A stretch of DNA of 64,000 nt, from the NCBI RefSeq assembly GCF_900129615.1, contig NZ_FQWI01000003.1, positions 124,001-188,000 of the forward strand, read 5' to 3'. Positions 1-6,548 of the stretch are shown one piece after another (within the stretch, counting starts at the first letter, position 1; each line of letters starts with the position of its first letter). Below the pieces are notes generated by a model that made no database searches, was not told the DNA's origin, and was given only the letters and a program-made list of their open reading frames with translations. Source of the stretch: Pectobacterium carotovorum (lineage in GTDB: Bacteria; Pseudomonadota; Gammaproteobacteria; Enterobacterales; Enterobacteriaceae). A program made the position numbers and the translations under genes.

Positions 1-100
1 CGCCTATGACGTCATTCACCAGCTCGGAAATATTAACTCCGGCAGCACTCAGAACCTGATAGTCATCTTTATCCACTGCAATACTAATCCGGTGTTTCAT
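1..100 (-). CDS. CcdA-like antitoxin, N-terminal part (runs off the left edge)
   Basis: The first 33 codons begin MKHRISIAVDKDDYQVLSAA and closely match the complete CcdA at 5474-5692, at both protein and DNA level. CcdA antitoxins bind and neutralise the gyrase poison CcdB and repress their own operon through an N-terminal ribbon-helix-helix, which is the part seen here. The start codon at 98-100 follows a good ribosome site (AGAGGATC) and lies 14 bases after the stop of the XRE-type gene 115-363, so the two may be co-transcribed. A ccdB could lie outside the window; that cannot be seen. Confidence 0.75.
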   Translation of the reverse strand, partial: MKHRISIAVDKDDYQVLSAAGVNISELVNDVIG

Positions 101-114
101 GACAGTGATCCTCT

Positions 115-363
115 TTAACCAAGCGCTTTATATTTTGCAGGGATCTTAGCAATAATGCTGTCGGGGTCTAGAGAAAGTAAACGGGCGATATGGATAAATT
201 CTACGATGTCTAACCTTCTTTCCCCGTTCTCAACTTTGGCGATAAACGATTGAGGACGATCCAGCGCTAGTGCCAGGTTTCCCTGCGTGATCCCTTTGGC
301 AATGCGTGCTTCACGTAATGCCTTGATAACGATTTGATATTCATCAGAGTAAACAGAAGCCAT
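115..363 (-). CDS. XRE-type helix-turn-helix regulator, copy 1
   Basis: An 82-residue protein made almost entirely of a lambda-Cro/C1-type DNA-binding domain. It has the features GITQGNLALALDRPQSFIAKVENGERRLD: a TQ helix 2, a PQSFIAKVE recognition helix and the GERRLD turn. It is a close paralogue of the gene at 449-703. It sits directly upstream of a CcdA-like start, and a palindrome TTATCCC-N5-GGGATAA lies at 412-430 behind its promoter, suggesting autoregulation. The target beyond this is unknown. It could act as antitoxin-type regulator or plasmid-style repressor. Confidence 0.75.
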   Translation of the reverse strand: MASVYSDEYQIVIKALREARIAKGITQGNLALALDRPQSFIAKVENGERRLDIVEFIHIARLLSLDPDSIIAKIPAKYKALG

Positions 364-411
364 CGATTCAACCCCATAAAATTTGGGATCAAATATCAGT
401 CGCTCACTGCT

Positions 412-430
412 TTATCCCAAAACGGGATAA
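412..430. promoter_or_regulatory. Operator palindrome TTATCCC-N5-GGGATAA, copy 1
   Basis: A 19-base perfect inverted repeat with a 5-base spacer (AAAAC). It sits between the two XRE-type genes, upstream of copy 1 (115-363). A half site (TTTGGGAT) lies a few tens of bases away at about 382-389. An almost identical site occurs at 755-773 upstream of copy 2, so a shared operator for these paralogous regulators is likely. Function is inferred from position and repetition. Confidence 0.55.
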
Positions 431-448
431 GTGGTTTTTTTGTGTTGA

Positions 449-703
449 TCACTTAATGCTATCTGTCTGTATTTTATGCGCTATTCTTTCTAAAACCGTG
501 GAAGCGTCTACAGATAGCAGGTGAGCGATGTGGACAAATTCAACAACATCCAGCCTACGTTCCCCATTCTCGATTTTGGCTACAAAAGACTGAGGTCGAC
601 CTAAAGCGTTGGCCAAATTTTCTTGGGTCATGCCTTTTTCGATTCTGGCCTCCCGCAGTATTTTTATAACTGATTGATATTCATTTGAATAAATCGATGC
701 CAT
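449..703 (-). CDS. XRE-type helix-turn-helix regulator, copy 2
   Basis: An 84-residue helix-turn-helix protein (GMTQENLANALGRPQSFVAKIENGERRLDVV) that is a clear duplicate of the gene at 115-363. I chose the ATG at 701-703 because it aligns with the start MAS.YS.EYQ of copy 1 and follows AAGG at a usable distance; a longer frame reaches 742 but lacks that support. The gene is divergent from the Nlp-like gene at 808, and the shared region holds the operator palindrome at 755-773, so it may control both. Confidence 0.75.
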   Translation of the reverse strand: MASIYSNEYQSVIKILREARIEKGMTQENLANALGRPQSFVAKIENGERRLDVVEFVHIAHLLSVDASTVLERIAHKIQTDSIK

Positions 704-754
704 TTTGGTGACCTTGATTAATATCCCAAAATCGAATATCAATCATTTCTCTTT

Positions 755-773
755 TTATCCCAAAATGGGATAA
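755..773. promoter_or_regulatory. Operator palindrome TTATCCC-N5-GGGATAA, copy 2
   Basis: Perfect inverted repeat with spacer AAAAT, in the divergent region between the XRE-type gene (start 703) and the Nlp-like gene (start 808). A further half site, TATCCCAAA, lies at 722-730. The match in sequence and layout to 412-430 supports a common repressor, presumably one or both XRE-type proteins. Confidence 0.55.
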
Positions 774-807
774 TTAGGGAAATTCATCATAGGGAAAGGT
801 TAGAGAA

Positions 808-1017
808 ATGGATAAGCACGATTGGCATCCGGCAGACATTATTGCTGGCTTAAGAAAGAAAGGAACAACGTTGGCGGCGGTATCAAGGGCGTCTGGATTA
901 GCGTCTTCAACACTCGCTAACGCACTAACAAGACATTGGCCCAAAGGCGAAAGGTTAATTGCCTATGCATTAGGAAAGCAGCCGGAGGAAATCTGGCCGT
1001 CACGCTACAAGGGATGA
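808..1017 (+). CDS. Nlp/Ner-like (SfsB family) DNA-binding regulator
   Basis: A 69-residue protein beginning MDKHDWHPADIIAGLRKKG and ending EEIWPSRYKG. This is the typical length and pattern of the Ner/Nlp family: small winged-helix-like regulators related to the Mu Ner repressor. The helix-turn-helix spans about residues 18-45 (TTLAAVSRASGLASSTLANAL). It starts about 35 bases after the operator at 755-773, so it is probably controlled by the adjacent XRE-type protein. Such genes are common in prophages and islands. Target unknown. Confidence 0.75.
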   Translation: MDKHDWHPADIIAGLRKKGTTLAAVSRASGLASSTLANALTRHWPKGERLIAYALGKQPEEIWPSRYKG

Positions 1018-1028
1018 GTACGAATCAT

Positions 1029-1091
1029 GGGGAAGGGGAGGCGGGATAACACTCTTGTAGAGAATCGAACTCTATTCAGGACCCATTCCCC
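1029..1091 (+). ncRNA. Structured region: long stem enclosing a tRNA T-arm-like hairpin
   Basis: GGGGAAGGGG (1029-1038) pairs with CCCATTCCCC (1082-1091) with one mismatch. Inside lies TAGAG-AATCGAA-CTCTA (1058-1074), a 5-bp stem with a 7-base loop; on the minus strand this reads as a T-arm (loop TTCGATT). A strong intrinsic terminator follows at 1101-1125. The arrangement suggests either a structured 3' UTR of the Nlp-like gene, an sRNA, or a decayed tRNA-like sequence. No CCA end or cloverleaf can be made. Confidence 0.3.
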
Positions 1092-1100
1092 AAAAGCAAA

Positions 1101-1125
1101 AAACCAGCCGTTAGGCTGGTTTCTT
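1101..1125 (+). terminator. Intrinsic terminator after the Nlp-like gene
   Basis: AAACCAGCC-GTTA-GGCTGGTTT is a perfect 9-bp stem with a 4-base loop, preceded by an A-run and followed by CTTT. It could work in both directions. Confidence 0.75.
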
Positions 1126-1132
1126 TAAATAA

Positions 1133-1152
1133 GTGGTGCCGGATTCGGGATC
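1133..1152. other. tRNA-Phe 3'-end-like sequence, possible degenerate attachment site
   Basis: GTGGTGCC-GGATTCGGGATC matches GTGGTGCCCGGACTCGGAATC at the 3' end of the tRNA-Phe gene (9611-9631) with one gap and two substitutions. It has the same orientation. It could be an old att site of the integrase element or chance similarity to a tRNA end. Real att cores are usually identical, which counts against it. Confidence 0.25.
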
Positions 1153-1364
1153 ATTCAGCTTTCTATTAAGTTGAAATCTAGCATAAATTTTCATCGTACT
1201 AGTTGTCAAGACCCATAGGTTGACCCGTATTTTTATAGATAGATCAGAATGATGGGTCACAGATGATAAAAAATTCTCGGTTTGCTCCTTTGGTTCGATT
1301 CCCTGTGATGTCTATAAATCGTAATGACATTAGCGTTACGGTTGCTGTATGATTAATATCCAGA

Positions 1365-1374
1365 GAGTATACTC
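1365..1374. promoter_or_regulatory. Possible operator of the tacAT-like operon
   Basis: GAGTATACTC is a perfect 10-base palindrome 12 bases upstream of the antitoxin start at 1387. Ribbon-helix-helix antitoxins of this type repress their own promoter, so this is a reasonable operator candidate. GAGGAT at 1375-1380 serves as ribosome site. Confidence 0.35.
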
Positions 1375-1386
1375 GAGGATAACATC

Positions 1387-2165
<779 letters not shown>

Positions 2166-2219
2166 ATTTGAAATTGATGCTATGTCCGTGAATCATTAAA
2201 AAATGAATGTTTTTTTAGA

Positions 2220-2342
2220 GGGATATTTACAAACGATGAGTCGGAAATTTTTAACTCTGCTGCGGATCATCGATTAGCTGAAGTTACGATGAATAAGCTT
2301 TATGATAAAATTCCACCCTCAGTATGGGGATACATAAAATAA
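2220..2342 (+). pseudogene. Remnant of an Hha/YmoA family gene (C-terminal half)
   Basis: The frame from about 2235 to the TAA at 2340-2342 reads [18 protein letters not shown] followed by [18 protein letters not shown]. This matches the C-terminal half of E. coli Hha and Yersinia YmoA ([22 protein letters not shown]). The N-terminal half (MTKTDYLMRLRRC...) is missing: upstream in-frame sequence does not resemble it and reaches a stop at 2175-2177. Hha proteins modulate H-NS silencing of horizontally acquired DNA, so a decayed copy fits an island. It was found by reading the gap between annotated genes. Confidence 0.7.
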
Positions 2343-2519
2343 TATCTATATAAATGTCTAAATTGCCTTTGAAGTTAGCCAAATGTAAAGCTAGGTAGAG
2401 CTCGATGCTGTTGAGGTGATATTCATGTTCCTAATATTGGATGTAATAGATTATTCAGAACTAAATTTTTAATAGATTTAAATGGCAAATTCATTGAATT
2501 TTAAGGAGAAAATGTTATA
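2343..2519 (+). other. AT-rich gap upstream of the methyltransferase, possible gene remnant
   Basis: No intact gene is seen. A short frame at 2415-2504 reads GDIHVPNIGCNRLFRTKF and on to IEF-stop, looks protein-like and may be the tail of a lost gene; I do not recognise it. The ribosome site AAGGAG (2503-2508) and an abortive ATG-TTA-TAA (2512-2520) immediately precede the methyltransferase start at 2520. Confidence 0.25.
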
Positions 2520-3662
2520 ATGTCGACCAGCGACCAGCGACCAGCGACCAGCGACCAGCGACCAGCGACCAGCGACCAGCGACCAGCGACCAGCGACCAG
2601 CGACCAGCGACCAGCGACCAGCGACCAGCGACCAGCGACCAGCGACCAAATATCACCACTAATAAAACCCTATCAAAGGCAAAAAAAGCTAAGAAAGATG
2701 AATTCTACACACAAATAGTCGATATTGAGCGTGAGATGCAGCATTATCGCGACCACTTCAAAGGTAAAGTGGTGTATTGCAATTGTGACGATCCTTATAT
2801 CAGCGCTTTTTTCGAGTATTTCACCAAAAATTTTGAGTTTTTGGGACTAAAAAAGCTTGTTACTACTTGCTATAAGAGCCAGCGAATTGATTTGTTCAGT
2901 CAGAACGACTCTGGAGAGGCTATCAAACTGGAATACGCGGGGGGCGCACCGAACAGTTTGCCAAGGCCTGATGATATTGGTGTAACTCAACTCAAAGGTG
3001 ATGGAGACTTCCGTAGCCAAGAGTGCATCGACATTCTTAAAGAAGCGGATATTGTTGTTACCAATCCACCTTTCTCCTTGTTCCGTGAATATGTAGCGCA
3101 ATTAGCTTCTTTCGAAAAAAAGTTCATCATCATTGGCAATCAAAACGCAATTACCTATAAAGATGTTTTCCCATTAATAAAGGAAAACAAAATATGGCTT
3201 GGTTACGGTTTTAAACGAAATATGGCTCATTTCATCGCTCCACATTATGAGGATACTGCTTCTGATTATGACCACCGAGAGGGAATGATCCGCGTATCTG
3301 GCGTGGTTTGGTACACAAATCTTGATCATAACAAGCGTCACGAAGAAATGATTTTGGTGCAGCGTTACTACGGCAATGAAATAGCTTACCCATTTTATGA
3401 TAATTACAATGCTATTGAGGTTTCAAGAACGCAGGATATTCCTTTTGATTATACGGGGGCAATGGGCGTTCCTATTACTTTCCTGACTAAATACAACCCA
3501 GATCAATTTGAGATAATTGGTGCAACTGAAAGTGAAGGTGTCGGTTTTTCATGTGGGCTTTGGCATTCTGACAGTCGCATCGCACAAGCAGCCATTAATG
3601 GTCAGAAGGTTTATAAGCGCCTGTTTATCCGTAATCGCAACGCTGTAAACATGGAGTCATGA
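2520..3662 (+). CDS. M.EcoRI-like adenine DNA methyltransferase, phase-variable N-terminus
   Basis: A 380-residue protein. Residues 1-43 come from the GACCAGC repeat tract and form repeats of SDQRPAT. From residue 44 it follows M.EcoRI closely: NKTLSKAKKAKKDEFYTQ, then VVYCNCDDP (cofactor region), DGDFRSQE, and the catalytic motif VVTNPPFSLFREY (NPPF, N6-adenine type), then GVPITFL and a C-terminal target-recognition part. It transfers a methyl group from SAM to adenine; sequence specificity is unknown. In the assembled sequence the frame is ON from ATG 2520. One repeat less ends the frame at TAG 2716-2718; one more ends it at TAA 2660-2662. The stop overlaps the start of the HNH gene. Confidence 0.9.
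   Translation: MSTSDQRPATSDQRPATSDQRPATSDQRPATSDQRPATSDQRPNITTNKTLSKAKKAKKDEFYTQIVDIEREMQHYRDHFKGKVVYCNCDDPYISAFFEYFTKNFEFLGLKKLVTTCYKSQRIDLFSQNDSGEAIKLEYAGGAPNSLPRPDDIGVTQLKGDGDFRSQECIDILKEADIVVTNPPFSLFREYVAQLASFEKKFIIIGNQNAITYKDVFPLIKENKIWLGYGFKRNMAHFIAPHYEDTASDYDHREGMIRVSGVVWYTNLDHNKRHEEMILVQRYYGNEIAYPFYDNYNAIEVSRTQDIPFDYTGAMGVPITFLTKYNPDQFEIIGATESEGVGFSCGLWHSDSRIAQAAINGQKVYKRLFIRNRNAVNMES
2525..2648 (+). repeat. Heptanucleotide tandem repeat (GACCAGC), 17 copies plus GACCA
   Basis: Seventeen perfect copies of GACCAGC run from 2525 to 2643, followed by a partial copy GACCA at 2644-2648. The tract begins 5 bases after the A of the methyltransferase ATG and lies inside the coding frame. Three units (21 bases) encode one heptapeptide, so only changes by multiples of three units keep the frame. 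This is the classic architecture of slipped-strand phase variation. Perfect identity of all copies suggests recent or continuing expansion. Confidence 0.95.
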
Positions 3663-4741
3663 TGGATATTGTTCTAAAAAATATTACCGTGAGAGAGTTA
3701 GTCGAAAATTATCAGGATAACCAAGAGGCTGGCATCGTCGGTTTTGGCGGCAAACTTAATATCCGACCTCCTTACCAGCGAGAGTTTGTTTATAGCGACA
3801 AGCAACGTAAAGCGGTGATCGATACCATCACTAGAGGCTTTCCTATCAATACCATGTACTGGGCAGTTAGCTCCGATGGTTTTGAGATTATCGACGGCCA
3901 GCAACGCACGGTTTCAATCTGCCAGTATTGCGCCAGCGTCTTTTCTTATGAAGAGCGCTATTTTCACAACCTTGAGCAGGATGAAAAGGATCGTATTCTC
4001 GATTATAAATTGACGGTATATCAGTGTTGGGGTACTGATAGCGAAAAACTAGGTTGGTTTCGCACGATCAATATTGCTGGCGAAAAATTGACAGAACAGG
4101 AATTGAGAAATGCAGTATACGCTGGCTCATGGACGGCAGATGCTAAACGCTATTTTTCTAAGACTCAGTGCGCTGCATGGCAACTTGCTGATAAATACAT
4201 GACAGGCTCCCCTATCCGCCAAGATTACCTTGAAACTGCCATTTCATGGATAAGTGAGGGAAATGTCACGAACTATATGGCAATGCATCAGAACGATAAT
4301 AATGCTAACCCTCTATGGCTCTATTTTCAATCGGTTATAAATTGGATCAATGCAACTTTCCCAAAATACCGCAAAGAGATGAAGGGAATTACTTGGGGTA
4401 TCCTCTACAATGCTCACAAAGGAGATCAACTTGACCCTGGTGCCTTGGAGGCAGAGATAACTCGACTCATGGCTGATGACGATGTGACCAAGAAATCAGG
4501 GAGTTATGAGTATGTTTTGAATAGAAAAGAGCGCACACTCTCTATCCGTGCATTTACCGGCAATCAGAAACGTGAAGCATATGAGAGGCAAAAAGGCATT
4601 TGTCCAGCTTGCGGGAATTATTTTGAAATTGATGGAATGGAGGCCGACCATATTACTCCGTGGTGTCAGGGAGGTAAGACAATCGCTGATAATTGTCAGA
4701 TGCTTTGCAAAATGGATAACAGGACAAAGAGTGGAAAGTAG
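3659..4741 (+). CDS. DUF262 plus HNH endonuclease-like protein
   Basis: A 360-residue protein. The N-terminal DUF262 (ParB-like/GmrS-type) domain shows RPPYQREFVYSDKQRKAVIDTI and the signature FEIIDGQQRT at about residues 75-83. The C-terminal HNH domain at about 305-360 shows two Cys pairs around MEADHITPWCQGG and a final C-K-DNR. DUF262 domains in GmrSD and BrxU use NTPs and sense modified DNA, and HNH domains cut DNA. The ATG at 3659 overlaps the methyltransferase stop (ATGA); a second ATG follows at 3662. Translational coupling means the nuclease should fall silent when the methyltransferase frame is OFF. It is the likely restriction partner, though no EcoRI-type nuclease is present. Confidence 0.85.
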   Translation: MMDIVLKNITVRELVENYQDNQEAGIVGFGGKLNIRPPYQREFVYSDKQRKAVIDTITRGFPINTMYWAVSSDGFEIIDGQQRTVSICQYCASVFSYEERYFHNLEQDEKDRILDYKLTVYQCWGTDSEKLGWFRTINIAGEKLTEQELRNAVYAGSWTADAKRYFSKTQCAAWQLADKYMTGSPIRQDYLETAISWISEGNVTNYMAMHQNDNNANPLWLYFQSVINWINATFPKYRKEMKGITWGILYNAHKGDQLDPGALEAEITRLMADDDVTKKSGSYEYVLNRKERTLSIRAFTGNQKREAYERQKGICPACGNYFEIDGMEADHITPWCQGGKTIADNCQMLCKMDNRTKSGK

Positions 4742-4754
4742 TTAGTAATATGGG

Positions 4755-4793
4755 GTCATTCCCTACACAGGAACTGTGTTCTAAGGGAATGAC
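4755..4793 (+). terminator. Large hairpin just after the HNH gene
   Basis: GTCATTCCCT (4755-4764) pairs with AGGGAATGAC (4784-4793), enclosing ACACAG-GAA-CTGTGT. This is a long two-part stem 14 bases after the stop codon. There is no T-run behind it, so it may be a transcript-stabilising or rho-assisted end rather than an intrinsic terminator. Confidence 0.4.
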
Positions 4794-4902
4794 GCTCTGG
4801 TATCCAGTAAATTTTCACCTATCTGAAAAAAGTTTATTGCTGTTTATCTTCTTCGCCTGCTGCAACCTGAGGGGTATTTATTAACACTAAAGGAGTGTGG
4901 TG

Positions 4903-5046
4903 ATGAATGACAGAATTCTTCTCTTGTGTTTACCTACGCCATTACTGGCTAATTCCGTTGCTTATACCGACCAGCAACTGAGCCTACCCGCGCAATGTGG
5001 GCACGGTTCTAAGCGAGGTTCTGGTTTTCAAACTGTTCAGGGCTGA
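4903..5046 (+). CDS. Small hypothetical protein with signal-peptide-like start
   Basis: A 47-residue frame, MNDRILLLCLPTPLLANS and on, behind a good ribosome site (AAGGAG, 7 bases before the ATG). The N-terminus is hydrophobic with a possible cleavage after LLANS/VA. The rest (YTDQQLSLPAQCGHGSKRGS) contains one Cys. I do not recognise it. It may be the truncated start of a conjugation or secretion gene of the island, or a real small secreted peptide. The surrounding 4742-5165 otherwise holds only hairpins. Confidence 0.3.
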   Translation: MNDRILLLCLPTPLLANSVAYTDQQLSLPAQCGHGSKRGSGFQTVQG

Positions 5047-5108
5047 TACCGCCACAAGCACTGTGTAAGTATCCCGTGTATACTGAACATTCATTTTTAT
5101 GCTAGCAC

Positions 5109-5140
5109 GCCGTTGTTACCTCGCAATACGAGAGAACGGC
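5109..5140 (-). terminator. Possible terminator of ccdAB
   Basis: GCCGTT (5109-5114) pairs with AACGGC (5135-5140), and inside it CTCG pairs with CGAG. It lies 25 bases beyond the ccdB stop. No clear U-run; assignment by position. Confidence 0.3.
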
Positions 5141-5165
5141 GCAATGCGAACACGCTGAACCTCTC

Positions 5166-5471
5166 TCAAATCCCCCAAAACATAAGATTAATAGCATCCT
5201 TGATCTCATCCGCGTAGTCGCCAAGATCCACAATCACTTCACCAATGACTTCAACGGGAACGCTCGATAGTTCAGTTGTCATCAGCCGATAATCTTCCCC
5301 ATCGATACGAATCAGCGGGAACAGCGTTTTATTCACTTTCTCAGACAGGTGATGCGATTCGATAAGCGGGATGACCATGCGCCGTTTTGGTGTCTCGACA
5401 ATATCGCTTTGCACATCGACAAACATCTTGTAGTGACTGGCTCTTTTGTATCCATAAACGATGAATTGCAT
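5166..5471 (-). CDS. ccdB: CcdB gyrase-poison toxin
   Basis: A 101-residue protein from ATG 5471 that aligns along its length with F-plasmid Ccd[26 protein letters not shown], and the C-terminus INLMFWGI, whose last Trp-Gly-Ile is required for gyrase poisoning. CcdB traps DNA gyrase on cleaved DNA. The start lies 2 bases after the ccdA stop (TGATCATG); an upstream in-frame GTG at 5477 is less likely by homology. Key residues are intact, so it should be active. Confidence 0.95.
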   Translation of the reverse strand: MQFIVYGYKRASHYKMFVDVQSDIVETPKRRMVIPLIESHHLSEKVNKTLFPLIRIDGEDYRLMTTELSSVPVEVIGEVIVDLGDYADEIKDAINLMFWGI

Positions 5472-5473
5472 GA

Positions 5474-5692
5474 TCACCAGTTCCTGTTTTCATCCGCAAA
5501 GGAGCCATGCTGTGCGATAAATCGGGCGACTTCTTCCATCCCTTCGCGGTTTTCCTTCTTCCACTCTTCAGCCTTGATACGGCGGGCTTCTTTGCCAATG
5601 GCGTCATTCACCAGCCCGGAAATATTGACTCCGGCAGCACTCAGAACCTGATAGTTGTCTTTGTCTACGGTAACACTGACGCGGTGTTTCAT
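5474..5692 (-). CDS. ccdA: CcdA antitoxin
   Basis: A 72-residue protein matching F-plasmid CcdA: N-terminal ribbon-helix-helix ([20 protein letters not shown]) and a C-terminal toxin-binding tail ([20 protein letters not shown]). It neutralises CcdB and represses the operon. A strong ribosome site (AGAGGAG) precedes the ATG. A palindrome with ATATAC lies upstream at 5722-5731. The partial paralogue at 1-100 could cross-interact with this CcdB. Confidence 0.95.
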   Translation of the reverse strand: MKHRVSVTVDKDNYQVLSAAGVNISGLVNDAIGKEARRIKAEEWKKENREGMEEVARFIAQHGSFADENRNW

Positions 5693-5721
5693 GATGGTGC
5701 TCCTCTCTTGTGCATACTTTG

Positions 5722-5731
5722 AGTATATACT
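5722..5731. promoter_or_regulatory. ccdAB operator candidate
   Basis: AGTATATACT is a perfect palindrome 30 bases upstream of ccdA. The F-plasmid ccd operator is built on GTATAC-type hexamers bound by CcdA-CcdB complexes, and a further GCATAC lies at 5712-5717. Inference from position and similarity. Confidence 0.4.
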
Positions 5732-5750
5732 TCATATGATTGTTCAGCAA

Positions 5751-6494
5751 TTAGCCAAGATTCAACTCCAACCCCTTCAACTCCTCAAACGTATAAACCC
5801 GAAAAACATTGCGGTGCTTCGCTTCCAGCGGGATGCGCTGATGGCTGACGATGGCGTATTTCACGCTATTGAACATCCGTTCAATAGCTCGCTTTATCTG
5901 CGGATCGGGCACGATATAGAAGACGTACATCCAACGTTTTTGAGTACGAATTATCAAATGTTGGGTGATCATTGCCTGATAACGGGCCTTGGTTTTCAGA
6001 TGTCGTTCAGTCTCAACGGCGATGACGGTTCCGTCTGGTAACGTTATCACCCCAGCCGGGCGATGATATACCTCATAGCGGCTGCGGAATGTTGAATCCG
6101 CGCCGCTGATCCACCCATAAGCGCCTTTCTTCTCAAGAAGGAGCCTTGCTAGCTGACGATCAAGGCGCTGCATCAGCGTCCAGCCAGTGACTTTCGAGGG
6201 CTCAAACCGTGCAGGAAAACCATCCTCATGGGGTGTGGCAACAACGGATAATCCATCATTGGTGATCCCCCACAGAGAGGTTTTCACTATTCTGGTGTTT
6301 ATTTCATGCTTTTGGATCAATCCCATGTCGATGGCTTTTGCCAGCAACAGATAAAGCGGTTTGTGATTTTTATAATCAAAAAGCAGCATCAACGTTTTAA
6401 AGTCGCTGTAGGTTTCTTCTTTCAGAAAGGTGAGCAGAAGTCGCATTTTTTCGTGACTACGCGCTCGGCGTTCACGGTAATCAGAAATCAGCAT
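5751..6494 (-). CDS. mobC: MOBC-type relaxase / replication-relaxation family protein
   Basis: A 247-residue protein with an N-terminal winged-helix region (about 1-90) and a C-terminal nuclease-like fold: SRYEVYHRPAGVITLPDGT, then VIAVETERHLKTKARY, a D-(X)n-E-x-E pattern. Length and layout fit MobC of CloDF13, the founder of the MOBC relaxases, whose catalytic core resembles PD-(D/E)xK nucleases; family members are often mislabelled as molybdopterin enzymes. It would nick oriT to start conjugal mobilisation. A strong ribosome site (GAAGGAGG) precedes the ATG. The usual MobB partner is not in the window, so the module may be incomplete or helped in trans. Confidence 0.7.
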   Translation of the reverse strand: MLISDYRERRARSHEKMRLLLTFLKEETYSDFKTLMLLFDYKNHKPLYLLLAKAIDMGLIQKHEINTRIVKTSLWGITNDGLSVVATPHEDGFPARFEPSKVTGWTLMQRLDRQLARLLLEKKGAYGWISGADSTFRSRYEVYHRPAGVITLPDGTVIAVETERHLKTKARYQAMITQHLIIRTQKRWMYVFYIVPDPQIKRAIERMFNSVKYAIVSHQRIPLEAKHRNVFRVYTFEELKGLELNLG

Positions 6495-6548
6495 GGTTCC
6501 TCCTTCGCATTTTACTGGGGTGTTCGCTCTTTCGGCTTTATCGCCTCA

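Noticed and set aside
1286..1306. GGTTCGATTCC-like T-loop sequence suggesting another tRNA
   Set aside because: No flanking stems pair and no anticodon arm or CCA end can be built; treated as chance.
2525..2648. The repeat tract as a CRISPR array
   Set aside because: Units are 7 bases, contiguous, without spacers, and lie inside a coding frame.
5751..6494. Molybdopterin-guanine dinucleotide biosynthesis function for the MobC gene
   Set aside because: No nucleotide-binding or molybdopterin motifs; length and fold pattern fit a MOBC relaxase. The name clash explains the common misannotation.
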